A stretch of 64,000 nucleotides of DNA. It comes from CAYYIS01 sp964470965 (lineage in GTDB: Bacteria; JAAXHH01; JABIQT01). Location: positions 10,095 through 74,094 of the forward strand of contig CAYYIS010000023.1 of assembly GCA_964470965.1 (NCBI GenBank), read 5' to 3'. The position numbers and the translations under genes are program-made. The notes beneath the pieces are model-generated. The model was not told the DNA's origin. It searched no databases and saw only the letters and a program-made list of their open reading frames with translations. This document shows, one piece after another, positions 39,732 to 48,487 of this stretch (position 1 is the first letter of the stretch; each line of letters opens with the position of its first letter).

Positions 39732-39894
39732 CCCATCAGGTCATACGCCTCCAGATGAAGCATGAGAATCCGGAACCACTGAGCTGTCACCTGGGATCGG
39801 CTCAAATCCTGCGCAAATTCAGGGTTGATATCTTTCGAAATGAAGTAATCGCTCCAGCGCTCGAAAAATGCTGACGCTTTGCAATTCGCCGCGG

Positions 39895-41349
39895 TCAGTT
39901 GTATCTGGTTTCATCCAGCAGGCGAGCGAGTTCCTGCTTCATACGCTGGAGCAGGGACTCGAAGCGGGCTTCACCGACCAGGTTATTCAGTTCGTACGGA
40001 TCAGTTTCAAGATCATACAGCTCATCCATGTCCTTTAGATCCGTGTACTGAATGTACTTGTATCGCTCGGTCCGTACAGCCTTGTAGCCCATATTCAATG
40101 CCCGTCGCAGAGGCGATCTACCCAGGTATCGATCAGGGTCGCTGTGGTGTTCGATCAGGATCGAGGACCGCCAGGCATTAGGTTCCTCACCTTTCAGGAG
40201 CGGCACCAGTGTCCTGCCCTGCAGGACCGGATCTATTTCCGCCCCGGCCATGTCCAGCAGCGTCGGGGCCAGATCGATGCTGAGCGCCAGTTGATCCAGC
40301 GTAGTCCCGGCTTTTATGAGACGGGGATACCGGATGAACATCGGGATCCGCACGGACTCTTCGTAAGCCAGACGCCGTTCGGCATTCAGGCCATGTTCTC
40401 CATAGAAATAACCGTGGTCACTGGTCACGACTACGACGGTATCATCAAGCTGTCCGATGCGCTCGAGCGTATCGAGGATCCTGCCCAGGCCTTCGTCTAT
40501 AGCAAGCAGCATTTCAAGACGATCTCTGATCGTCTCGTCTTCTGTCACAGTGTTGGGTCCGAGTGGCGGCAGGGGTGGGCCCGGAACGGTCCGCTGAAGC
40601 GCCGGTTTGTCGAGTGGAGGTACTCCGTAGTTGGGCCGCCGTGGAACTTCGGCATCGGCGTAACGGCCTTCGTGCCGCGGGGCTGCCTTGAATCCGCCTT
40701 TGACCAATCCGCCTCCTCGGACGTCCGGATGAATCGCTTTATGCGGTAGGTAAAGCATAAACGGGCTGGTTCGTTCGCGTTCGATGAAACCCACAGCGAG
40801 ATCGCTGAAGACGTCGGTGGTATACCCTTCGAAAGACTGACGCTTTCCGTCTACGTTAAGCTCCACATCGAACAGGCTGCCCTGACCCTGCATCGAGACC
40901 CAATGGTCAAAACCAGGCCTCGGCGTGTCGTCTCGCCCCATATGCCATTTGCCGATAAACGCGGTATCGTATCCGGCTCGCTGGAGCGCCTGAGGAAAGG
41001 TACGAAGCTGCTGGCTTTCGTCTCCCCGCTCGACGTTGTCTACGATCCCGTTAGTGTGTGGATAGAGGCCGGTTAAAAAGGAAGCGCGGCTGGGGGAGCA
41101 CAGAGGCGTTGCGGCAAACGCGTTAAGAAGCTGCGCGCCCTCGCGCGCCACACGATCGATGTTGGGCGTCTCAACGAACGGATGGCCGGTGATGCCGATA
41201 TCATCCCAACGCATGTCGTCAACCAGTACAACGATCATATTCGGTGGCGATCCGACATTCTGATCGCCACGCAGCCGGCCCGGGATGGTCAACGCCAAGC
41301 TACCCGTTCCGGCCAATTTCAGAAAATGGCGACGATCGAGAGAGGCCAT
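39895..41349 (-). CDS. Tat-exported sulfatase (arylsulfatase family)
   Basis: A 484-residue sulfatase of the alkaline-phosphatase superfamily that removes sulfate esters from sugars or other substrates. The N-terminus is a Tat signal (DRRHFLKLAGTG). The metal site starts at VLVDDMRWDD (D44, D45), and the formylglycine signature CSPSR has C84 as the modified residue, so a formylglycine-generating enzyme is required. Further ligands lie in IGKWHMG and VVVTSDHGYFYGEHG. Length and C-terminus (YDLETDPYELNNL) are typical. Tat export fits periplasmic action on sulfated glycans. The upstream HD gene is separated by a terminator, so transcription is probably independent. Confidence 0.92.
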   Translation of the reverse strand: MASLDRRHFLKLAGTGSLALTIPGRLRGDQNVGSPPNMIVVLVDDMRWDDIGITGHPFVETPNIDRVAREGAQLLNAFAATPLCSPSRASFLTGLYPHTNGIVDNVERGDESQQLRTFPQALQRAGYDTAFIGKWHMGRDDTPRPGFDHWVSMQGQGSLFDVELNVDGKRQSFEGYTTDVFSDLAVGFIERERTSPFMLYLPHKAIHPDVRGGGLVKGGFKAAPRHEGRYADAEVPRRPNYGVPPLDKPALQRTVPGPPLPPLGPNTVTEDETIRDRLEMLLAIDEGLGRILDTLERIGQLDDTVVVVTSDHGYFYGEHGLNAERRLAYEESVRIPMFIRYPRLIKAGTTLDQLALSIDLAPTLLDMAGAEIDPVLQGRTLVPLLKGEEPNAWRSSILIEHHSDPDRYLGRSPLRRALNMGYKAVRTERYKYIQYTDLKDMDELYDLETDPYELNNLVGEARFESLLQRMKQELARLLDETRYN

Positions 41350-41440
41350 AAATTTCCTTAACTCGTTTGATGGCTTAAGGGTTTCTCATGCCACCCTTGT
41401 CAGGATGGCGCATGAGAAGCCGCGGATCGGCCATACAGTA

Positions 41441-41477
41441 AAAAAGCGTGTCACACCGGGTGGCAGACACGCTTTTT
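41441..41477. terminator. Rho-independent terminator of the second HD gene
   Basis: Arms AAAAAGCGTGTC (41441-41452) and GACACGCTTTTT (41466-41477) pair perfectly over 12 bases around a 13-base loop, giving A- and T-runs on both strands. For the minus strand it lies 53 bases after the HD gene stop. Confidence 0.85.
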
Positions 41478-41529
41478 CCAATTGTGTGAATTATATTGTA
41501 CACGCAGTCAGCTTCTCTACCCTCCTGTC

Positions 41530-42288
41530 CTACAGAGGACGGTGGGGGAAGATAATAGAGCGCCACATGTAGGAAGATTCGGTGTTATCCCATCCAAGAC
41601 CCTCTTTCGGCTGCTTGAAGTGCCGTCCAATGATTTCCATAAAGGGTTCGAGGGAAACCACTGCATCTCGATCAAAGCTGTATTCGTCCATCGTCGTGAC
41701 GAGGCGGGAATTCATATACCATTTGTGTTTGCGCGCATATTCATAATCCGCCTGGATGTAGGGTTCCGGTTTATATTCTTTACCGAATGAACGGTAGTAA
41801 CTTTCAGGATACTCATAGCCTACATCAGCATCGGGATAGAAGCGCAGGGCCTGGTGATAGCGTATGGCCCAGTGTACTTTTTCGCTGACATAGGGCCTGA
41901 TCAACGCCGCCCCTCTGTATCCATGATCCGGGCTATTGAGCGCGATGCCTGTGTCGTGCAACAGGCAGGCTAAGATGACCTCTTCATCGAGCCCCTTCTC
42001 AAGCGCATTCTGTGCACTCTGGAGGTTATGGTTAAAAATAAATTTCGGAAGACGCAGGTTGAAGATATCTGCCAAGGTGGGCTTGGCAGGTAACGGGATC
42101 ATTTCCGCTTCTTTTTCGAGAAAGGTTTTTCGCTTTGGACGTTGGGGCTGGTCCTGCTGCATTTCATCGAACATTCGGTGTTCGACTTCATCAGCCAGTT
42201 CTTCGGAGATGATACCTGTTGCATCAGCTTTGGCCATTAATGCTAAACTGCCGGCACTTAAGGTGGCTACAAAAGCTCTTCGATCCAT
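41530..42288 (-). CDS. Tat-signal HD-domain-like protein, copy 2
   Basis: A 252-residue paralogue of the protein at 29480-30289. It starts directly with the twin-arginine motif MDRRAFVATLSAG and has HD pair H111-D112 in LLHDTG, H122 in PDHGYRGA and H145 in IRYHQALRF. The C-terminal half (FGKEYKPEPYIQADYEYARKHKWYMNSRL and KQPKEGLGWDN) is strongly shared with copy 1, so that region is probably functional. ATG 42288 is chosen because GGGAGG lies just upstream; longer frames lack the Tat motif at the end. Function unknown; a metal-dependent hydrolase or oxygenase acting outside the cytoplasm is likely. Confidence 0.7.
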   Translation of the reverse strand: MDRRAFVATLSAGSLALMAKADATGIISEELADEVEHRMFDEMQQDQPQRPKRKTFLEKEAEMIPLPAKPTLADIFNLRLPKFIFNHNLQSAQNALEKGLDEEVILACLLHDTGIALNSPDHGYRGAALIRPYVSEKVHWAIRYHQALRFYPDADVGYEYPESYYRSFGKEYKPEPYIQADYEYARKHKWYMNSRLVTTMDEYSFDRDAVVSLEPFMEIIGRHFKQPKEGLGWDNTESSYMWRSIIFPHRPL

Positions 42289-42601
42289 AATCTGCCTCCC
42301 TTGATTGGCCGCCGTTATCGACAAGACTCCCGGCGAATTTTGGGACAAGTCTTGCCTACACCTCTCGCACACGATCATAAAAGCACAGCGATCCGGGCGA
42401 TAGCCAAGACAGGACTAAATTCCCTGGCATTTCCCACACGACTCAAATTTATATACGTTGTAAGATTTTAATAACTATTGAATAAACTGAAGTATTTGTC
42501 AAGGAAAAAGGCTGGAACGACGGATATGCCTATTGCGCACTGTAGAATATGCGTCTAAATTCCTTAATACCTTTATCTGATGGACTTTTGAATAAATTGA
42601 T
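42289..42601. other. Divergent intergenic region, HD gene and liv operon
   Basis: About 310 AT-rich bases between divergent genes. On the minus strand a TTGACA box sits at 42497-42502, but the -10 candidates are poor. On the plus strand the stretch before 42602 is AT-rich without a clear pair of boxes or a strong ribosome-binding site for the first liv gene. Confidence 0.5.
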
Positions 42602-43336
42602 ATGATGATATTAGAGATTGAACGACTCACTAAATCCTTTGGCGGGCTGGTAGCTCTCAATGCAGTTACCTTTCATATTGAAGAAGGGGAAATACTCGGG
42701 CTCATCGGTCCCAACGGCTCCGGAAAATCCACCGTTTTTAATGTGGTTACGGGTACCTATCGAGCGAATGCCGGCAGCATCCGCTTCTGCGGTGAAGATA
42801 TTACCTCGATTCCCACGCATGACATTGCCCGCCGGGGAATAGCCAGGACGTTTCAATTGGTCAAACCCTTCTTACACCTCACAGTTCTGCAGAATGTTAT
42901 GGCCGGTCGGCTTTTTGGCCATGATCCCTCCGCTGGTCGCATTCAGGCCGAAGATGAGGCAAGAGAGGTACTCTCTTTTATCGATCTGGGGGATAAACAC
43001 CATTTACAAGCCCGGGCTCTAACCGTGATGGAGCGCAAACGTTTAGACCTGGCGCGCGCGCTGGCAACCCGACCTAAGTTGCTTCTTTTGGATGAATTTA
43101 TGGCAGGTTTAACGCCTTCCGAAGTTCAAGACACTATGAAGTTGATCACCACTCTCCGCGACAGGGGCATGACGATTGTAGTCGTGGAGCATATCGTCCG
43201 GGCGGTCATGAATTTGTGCAGCAGAGTCATAGTCCTGAATGCCGGCCAAAAAATTGCCGATGGTACGCCCGGGGCTGTCTCTAAAGTCCCGGCAGTCATC
43301 ACCGCCTACCTGGGAAAATCATATGCTGGAGATTGA
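42602..43336 (+). CDS. Branched-chain amino acid-type ABC transporter, ATP-binding protein (LivG-like)
   Basis: A 244-residue ATPase of the HAAT (Liv) importer family. Walker A is GPNGSGKST, the Q-loop follows ARTFQLVKPF, and Walker B is LLLLDEFMAGL (Phe where Pro is usual). The H-loop is VVEHIV, and the signature region is the LivG variant LTVMERKRLDLARALA rather than LSGGQ. First gene of a five-component cassette in the order ATPase, ATPase, permease, permease, binding protein. The second ATPase overlaps its end by 14 bases, indicating coupling. The transported substrate need not be an amino acid. Confidence 0.92.
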   Translation: MMILEIERLTKSFGGLVALNAVTFHIEEGEILGLIGPNGSGKSTVFNVVTGTYRANAGSIRFCGEDITSIPTHDIARRGIARTFQLVKPFLHLTVLQNVMAGRLFGHDPSAGRIQAEDEAREVLSFIDLGDKHHLQARALTVMERKRLDLARALATRPKLLLLDEFMAGLTPSEVQDTMKLITTLRDRGMTIVVVEHIVRAVMNLCSRVIVLNAGQKIADGTPGAVSKVPAVITAYLGKSYAGD

Positions 43337-44027
43337 GAATGTTGATGTGTCCTACGGTGATATACCCGTTTTGCGGAATGTGTCGCTGGAGGTGGGAGAG
43401 GAATCCATCGTAGCCCTCATCGGTCCCAATGGCGCGGGCAAATCGACTACATTGAAAACCATTCTGGGCATGCTCAAACCGACCAGGGGCGCCATCACAT
43501 TCCGCGGGCATTCCATAACGAATCTTGCTACGGATCTGATCGTAAACCTGGGGGTGTGTCTGGTGCCGGAGTGGCGTGGCACATTTTCCAGCTTGACGGT
43601 TGTGGAGAACCTGAATTTGGGCGCTTTCCCACGTAAAGCGCGTCCCTACAAAGATGAAACGTTGGCAAAGGTGTATGATATGTTTCCAAGGCTGTCGGAA
43701 AGGCAGGGCCAGAAAGCCGGAACACTCAGCGGCGGCGAGCGTCAAATGCTGGCCATAGGCCGCGCATTGATGTCAAAGCCGGAATTGCTCATCTTAGACG
43801 AGCCGTCACTGGGCCTGGCGCCGATTGTTGTTGATCAGATTATTGATACCATCAAGCATATCAGTGAAAACGGAGTCTCAATTCTGATGGTCGAGCAAAA
43901 TGCCCACCTGGCACTTGAGACAGCCCAATACGCGTATATCATCGAAGGCGGCCGCATTGTTCAACACGATGCAGTGGCCAACTTGACTGGTAATGATCGG
44001 GTCAAGGATGCCTACATAGGTTTTTGA
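43323..44027 (+). CDS. Branched-chain amino acid-type ABC transporter, ATP-binding protein (LivF-like)
   Basis: A 234-residue ATPase, the partner of the LivG-like protein. It starts MLEIENVDVSYGD and has Walker A GPNGAGKST, signature LSGGERQMLAIGRAL, Walker B LLILDEPSLGLAP and H-loop MVEQN, all intact. The start overlaps the previous gene by 14 bases; a longer frame from 43239 would only add residues overlapping LivG. The LivF-specific segment VPEWRGTFSSLTVVENL is present. Confidence 0.93.
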   Translation: MLEIENVDVSYGDIPVLRNVSLEVGEESIVALIGPNGAGKSTTLKTILGMLKPTRGAITFRGHSITNLATDLIVNLGVCLVPEWRGTFSSLTVVENLNLGAFPRKARPYKDETLAKVYDMFPRLSERQGQKAGTLSGGERQMLAIGRALMSKPELLILDEPSLGLAPIVVDQIIDTIKHISENGVSILMVEQNAHLALETAQYAYIIEGGRIVQHDAVANLTGNDRVKDAYIGF

Positions 44028-44050
44028 GACCTGTTGGATGAATTCATATT

Positions 44051-44932
44051 ATGCTTGAAACTTTAGGTCAAAATATCGTATCTGGAATTCTGGTGGGCGC
44101 GCTGTATGGTCTGGCAGCTTCTGGACTATCGCTGACGTTTGGCGTGCTTAAAATCCTGAATATCGCGCACGGCGAATTGATCATGCTGGGAGGCTACGCT
44201 GCCTTTTGGATGTTCCACTTGTATGGAATCGACCCTTTTGTAGGCCTGTTGTTGGTGATCCCGGCGCTCTCACTCCTCGGGTGGGTATTACACAAAGGTT
44301 TATTCGTCAATGTGGTGGAATTCGGTGAAGAGCAGCGGATCAAGAATTCTTTGCTTGTAGGCTTCGGTTTAACTCTGATATTGCAAAGTGCAGCCATCCA
44401 ACTTTGGACCGCCGATGAGCGCAGCATAACGACCGCCTATGCCGCCTTTTCCATAGAACTCGCCGGTATCCGACTGCCAGTGGTTCGTCTCGCCGGGCTG
44501 GTCATAGCTTTTATTATCGTCATCAGCCTGGAACTTTTTCTGAACCGGACTTACTGGGGGAATGCTATCCGGGCTACGGCCGAAGATTGGGAGACCGCGT
44601 CCTTGTCCGGTATCAATATTAAGAGCGTTTACCTCCTGACCTTTGTTTTCGGCGCCGCCCTGGCGGGCGTGGCCGGGACCCTTGTGAGTGTTGGTTTCAG
44701 CATAAATCCCGCTATCGGCTTGCACTGGACTTTGAAGGCACTCATCGTCGTTGTACTGGCAGGTTTAGGCAGCATCCCCGGTACCTTTCTGGCCGGTGTA
44801 TTGCTCGGTGTCGCTGAATCCACAAGCGCATATCTTATGGGGGGAGCCTACCGGGAGCTGGTAGGGCTCTTGCTGTTCCTCATCATATTGAGCGTCAGGC
44901 CGCAGGGATTATTTGGAGGTGGGCGTGCGTAA
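44051..44932 (+). CDS. Branched-chain amino acid-type ABC transporter permease (LivH-like)
   Basis: A 293-residue inner-membrane permease with about eight hydrophobic segments. Family landmarks are GLAASGLSLTFGVLKILNIAHGELIMLGGYAA near the N-terminus, IRATAEDWETASLSGINIKSVYLLTF in the middle cytoplasmic loop that contacts the ATPases, and LKALIVVVLAGLGSIPGTFLAG near the end. It begins 23 bases after LivF and overlaps the next permease by 8 bases. Confidence 0.93.
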   Translation: MLETLGQNIVSGILVGALYGLAASGLSLTFGVLKILNIAHGELIMLGGYAAFWMFHLYGIDPFVGLLLVIPALSLLGWVLHKGLFVNVVEFGEEQRIKNSLLVGFGLTLILQSAAIQLWTADERSITTAYAAFSIELAGIRLPVVRLAGLVIAFIIVISLELFLNRTYWGNAIRATAEDWETASLSGINIKSVYLLTFVFGAALAGVAGTLVSVGFSINPAIGLHWTLKALIVVVLAGLGSIPGTFLAGVLLGVAESTSAYLMGGAYRELVGLLLFLIILSVRPQGLFGGGRA

Positions 44933-45848
44933 TCTAAAGTGGGGTCTCCCCGTTGCGATGGGAGTATTTTTATTGATATTACCGGTACTCCCCTTCGCCT
45001 CAAACAAGATACTCTCCATCATGATCCAGATGTTTTTCGTCGCCACACTGGCCGCCAGTTGGAATATCCTGGCCGGATATGCAGGACAGGTTAATCTGGG
45101 ACATGCCGCCTTCTTTGGATTGGGATCTCTGACGACACGTTTTCTATGGCTCGGTGAGTATCCGTTTGTTCCCAGTTTTCTGGCAGGTGGCATCGTGGCC
45201 ACCATCTTTGCCTTGATTATAGGGGCGCCGGCTCTACGCCTCAAGGGTATATACTTTGCCATCGGGACACTGGCTCTGGCCGAGGTGTTGCGTGTCACAG
45301 TCGGTGATGTTATGCCTGGTATTTCAGCGCTGCCTTCTTTAAAGCTTATTGATTATGAACTGGCCTCGCGCTATTACCTAATATCAAGTCTCTGGGTAAC
45401 CGTCGTGGGCACCTCCTATCTTATCTCCCGATCCAGGTTCGGACTGGGTCTGATGACTGTTCGAGAAGACGAAGATGCCGCCCGCGCCATTGGTGTCAAT
45501 GTGTTTCGGCACAAATTATCGGCCTTCGTTTTAAGCGCTTTTTATGCAGGCCTGACCGGCGGCGCCTATGCTTATTACCACGTAAGCTACTACCCCCAAT
45601 ATATGTTTAACCCTGTGTGGACATTTGACGCCTTGATCGTTACCTTTATCGGAGGAATCGGCACTCTTGCCGGTCCCATGGTCGGCGCGGTATTTTTTGT
45701 ATTGATACGAGATGTCTTGACAACCAGCCTGGCAGGCTTTCATCTTATTATTTTCGGTATTCTCATTATTGCCGTCGTCCTGCTCTTTCCGGGTGGTCTG
45801 CTGGCGCTATGGGGCCGGATTTCCGGGCGTTGTCCGATTGAAAAATGA
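44925..45848 (+). CDS. Branched-chain amino acid-type ABC transporter permease (LivM-like)
   Basis: A 307-residue inner-membrane permease with about nine hydrophobic segments. Landmarks are AASWNILAGYAGQVNLGHAAFFGLG, the loop VREDEDAARAIGVNVFRHKLSAFVLSAFYAG and IGGIGTLAGPMVGA. Start at GTG 44925 is preferred over TTG 44913, because the GGAGGT site (44916-44921) lies between them and would be inside the gene otherwise. It overlaps the LivH stop by 8 bases. Confidence 0.92.
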   Translation: MRNLKWGLPVAMGVFLLILPVLPFASNKILSIMIQMFFVATLAASWNILAGYAGQVNLGHAAFFGLGSLTTRFLWLGEYPFVPSFLAGGIVATIFALIIGAPALRLKGIYFAIGTLALAEVLRVTVGDVMPGISALPSLKLIDYELASRYYLISSLWVTVVGTSYLISRSRFGLGLMTVREDEDAARAIGVNVFRHKLSAFVLSAFYAGLTGGAYAYYHVSYYPQYMFNPVWTFDALIVTFIGGIGTLAGPMVGAVFFVLIRDVLTTSLAGFHLIIFGILIIAVVLLFPGGLLALWGRISGRCPIEK

Positions 45849-45895
45849 TGACCTGGTCATGGTCAAATCAATCACGATTCAACAGAGGGGTTTTC

Positions 45896-47104
45896 ATGAA
45901 ATACGCCCTGGTATCGGCATTGGTTTGCGGCACATTGCTGGCAGGTTGCGGCGGAAAGTCCGCACAGACGCCAACAGCGATTGAGATAGGAGCTGCCATG
46001 CCGCTGACAGGTCGTTTTGCCGCGGGTGGGGCTGAGATCGAACGTGGTTACAAGCTGGCTGTCGATCAGATCAACGCTGAAGGCGGTATTTTTGTCGAAG
46101 CCTTTAACGCTAAGCTCCCGCTTAATCTCAATATTCTCGATGACGGATCAGATCCCGGTAAAACCGTCAGCCATCTGGAAGCTCATTTTTCTGACAACGA
46201 CGTGGTTGCTTATCTGGGCGGTTTCGGCAGTGATCTGCATGCCGCTGCCGCAGCTATAGCGGAAAAAAACCGGGTGCCCTATCTCGGTGTGGCGTTTGCC
46301 CTGTGGGGTATCCACCAACAGGGCTATCGGTACCTCTTTTCTCCCTTCTATAAATCGCCCGACATAGGGGAAAATGTGTACCGGTTTCTCAACGAGGCAA
46401 TACCTGAAGACCAACGCCCCACCAGGGTCGGTATTTTTCAGGAGCAGACCGACTGGGGCATCGAAATGGGCAGGCTCTGGCGTGACAATGCTCCTGGCTA
46501 CGGCTATGAAGTCGTGCTTTACGAGGTCTATGCGCCATTTGCCCAGGATTTCACCGATCTAATTCTCAAAGCGCAAGAGGCCAAGGTTGAGGTCCTGTTT
46601 GCCCTGCCTAATCCTCCGGATGGGGTGACTATCTACAAGCAACTGGGTGAACTTGGCTTTACCCCCGACTTTTCCTTCATCGTTCGTGCGCCTGACGTTC
46701 CCACCTGGCCGCAGTCCCTTAATCGAATCGGAGATTTCGTTACCTTTGCGCCTGGCTGGCACAATAGATTGACATTTCCTGGGGTCGATGGGCTCAATGC
46801 CGCTCATCAGAGCCTGATGGGGCGCCCCGCCGATCCGCTGGTCGGCCCTGCCTACGCCGCTGTGCAGGTGCTGGCCAACGCCATAGAACGGGCTGGTTCA
46901 TTGGACAGGTCGGCCATCAGGGAGGCGGTTGCGGCCACCGATCTGGACACGGTCATCGGGCATGTCACATTCCGCCAGGATGGTACGGGCGTAGTCGAAA
47001 GTCCCATTCTTCAGTATCAGAACGGTAACGTGGAAATAGTCTGGCCTTCTAAATTTGCCACAGCGGACCTTGTGTACCCTGCCCCGCCGTTCCAGGGGCG
47101 TTAA
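45896..47104 (+). CDS. Substrate-binding lipoprotein of the Liv-type ABC transporter (LivK-like)
   Basis: A 402-residue type I periplasmic binding protein with a lipoprotein signal (MKYALVSALVCGTLLAGC), so it is membrane tethered. The mature start IEIGAAMPLTGRFAAGGAEIERGYKLAVDQIN is the classic first lobe. GGFGSDLHAAAAAIAEKNRVPYLG and the hinge are typical. Many aromatic residues (FALWGIHQQGYRY, FYKSP) line the likely binding cleft, which does not look like the standard leucine site. The start at 45896 has AGAGGGG upstream; the longer frame from 45845 would bury the signal peptide. The formyltransferase-like gene follows after 11 bases. Confidence 0.9.
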   Translation: MKYALVSALVCGTLLAGCGGKSAQTPTAIEIGAAMPLTGRFAAGGAEIERGYKLAVDQINAEGGIFVEAFNAKLPLNLNILDDGSDPGKTVSHLEAHFSDNDVVAYLGGFGSDLHAAAAAIAEKNRVPYLGVAFALWGIHQQGYRYLFSPFYKSPDIGENVYRFLNEAIPEDQRPTRVGIFQEQTDWGIEMGRLWRDNAPGYGYEVVLYEVYAPFAQDFTDLILKAQEAKVEVLFALPNPPDGVTIYKQLGELGFTPDFSFIVRAPDVPTWPQSLNRIGDFVTFAPGWHNRLTFPGVDGLNAAHQSLMGRPADPLVGPAYAAVQVLANAIERAGSLDRSAIREAVAATDLDTVIGHVTFRQDGTGVVESPILQYQNGNVEIVWPSKFATADLVYPAPPFQGR

Positions 47105-47115
47105 AGGAGACAATC

Positions 47116-48036
47116 ATGCGAATTGCTGTTATCGGACAGGCTGCCTTTGGAGAAAGCGTCCTCAATGCCTTGGCAGAACGCAATGAAAATGTTGTTGGAG
47201 TTTTCTGTACACCCGACAAGGAAGGGCGCCCGGTAGATCCCATAAAGGCCGCAGCTCAGAATCACCACATTCCGGTCTATCAGTATCGGCGTATGCGAAG
47301 TAAAGAGGCCATAGACACTTTTAAAGGATTGTCCGTTGATCTGTGCGTGATGGCGTTTGTCACGGATATCGTTCCCGATGCCATCCTGGAGGCGCCCACC
47401 CATGGAAGCATTCAGTACCATCCGTCTCTTCTGCCGAAACACCGTGGTCCCAGTTCGATAAACTGGCCTATCATCCAGGGCGAACGGAAGACCGGGTTAA
47501 CCATTTTCTGGCCTGATAAAGGCCTCGATACCGGTCCCGTGTTAATGCAGAAAGAGACGAAGATTAGCGACGACGACACCCTGGGGTCCGTCTACTTCGA
47601 CCGTCTGTTCCCCATGGGTGTCGAGGCTATGGTTGAATCTGTGGGCCTGGTAAAAGAAGGTAGGGCTCCCAGGATTGTTCAGGATGAATCACAGGCGACG
47701 TATGAAGGGTGGTGCAAGGCGGAGGACGCGGTGATAGACTGGAGCAAGTCTGCTGACGAAATTTACAATTTAATCAGAGGAAGTGACCCGGCGCCCGGTG
47801 CCGGAACCAAGTATGACGGCAAGAAAATTCAATTTTACAAGGCGCAAAAACAAGACGGTGATACGGGCCGGGAACCCGGCATGGTGGTGGAGATTACCGA
47901 AAAAGGGATGCTTATTGCAGCCGCCGGAGGCGCCATATTTGTCGGGCGGGTCCAGCCTGAGGGTTCCCGAAAACTGATGGCGCCGGAATGGGTTGAATCT
48001 GTGAATCTGCAACCAGGCTCCAGATTCGGGCATTAG
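47116..48036 (+). CDS. Formyltransferase / 10-formyl-tetrahydrofolate hydrolase-like protein
   Basis: A 306-residue protein matching the N-terminal hydrolase domain of 10-formyl-tetrahydrofolate dehydrogenase (ALDH1L) and the Fmt fold. The catalytic pair is H102 in YHPSLLPKHRGPSSINW and D138 in KGLDTGPVL, matching the His and Asp of ALDH1L (106 and 142 in the human enzyme, from memory). ATYEGWCKAEDAVIDW and NLIRGSDPAPGA are the shared C-terminal subdomain. It lacks the aldehyde dehydrogenase part. It is the last gene of the liv cassette, so it probably acts on the imported compound or on formyl groups derived from it. True Fmt is less likely but not excluded. Confidence 0.82.
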   Translation: MRIAVIGQAAFGESVLNALAERNENVVGVFCTPDKEGRPVDPIKAAAQNHHIPVYQYRRMRSKEAIDTFKGLSVDLCVMAFVTDIVPDAILEAPTHGSIQYHPSLLPKHRGPSSINWPIIQGERKTGLTIFWPDKGLDTGPVLMQKETKISDDDTLGSVYFDRLFPMGVEAMVESVGLVKEGRAPRIVQDESQATYEGWCKAEDAVIDWSKSADEIYNLIRGSDPAPGAGTKYDGKKIQFYKAQKQDGDTGREPGMVVEITEKGMLIAAAGGAIFVGRVQPEGSRKLMAPEWVESVNLQPGSRFGH

Positions 48037-48487
48037 TTTACTGCTGTTGCACCCAACAGACTGTGGTTCAGCTAGGGTGGTGCTGAATAACCTATTGACC
48101 GTCTGAGAAATCATGGACACACGTGTGCCCACACTGGATCCGGACACGCAAATCCTCGATGCGGTTGGACTTTTGTAACGAAACAGGTTGACCGGTACAC
48201 CCTTAGATTCCAGGCACGGAAGACTTTGTGGGCGCTGTGACGGAGACGGACTGCCTTAATGTGATCGCAATCAGACGGAAACCCGTGTTGGACAGGGCCG
48301 GAATCTAAGTCTGTGTCCACCGAGATTGAGACGATGCGACCGGGTTATTTTCCCGGTCTACTTCCGTCGATACTCCGATTTGACGACGGGAATAGTCGTC
48401 GGCAAGATTCACTATTAGATATCATGCGTGCTGTGGTAGCCAACCGGGCGTTACTTTCCGGATGTTAGGGTTAATAACGAGGTGAAA
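48037..48487. other. Intergenic region with two small hairpins
   Basis: About 450 bases with no supported gene. Two adjacent hairpins stand out: GACCGGG/CCCGGTC at 48338-48344 and 48352-48358, and GACGAC/GTCGTC at 48382-48387 and 48395-48400. Neither has a proper T-run, so their role is unclear. They may belong to the leader of the OsmC-like gene or to decayed sequence. Confidence 0.5.

Noticed and set aside
48338..48400. Two adjacent hairpins as terminators or a riboswitch
   Set aside because: No T-run and no match to a riboswitch core I know; reported only as hairpins.
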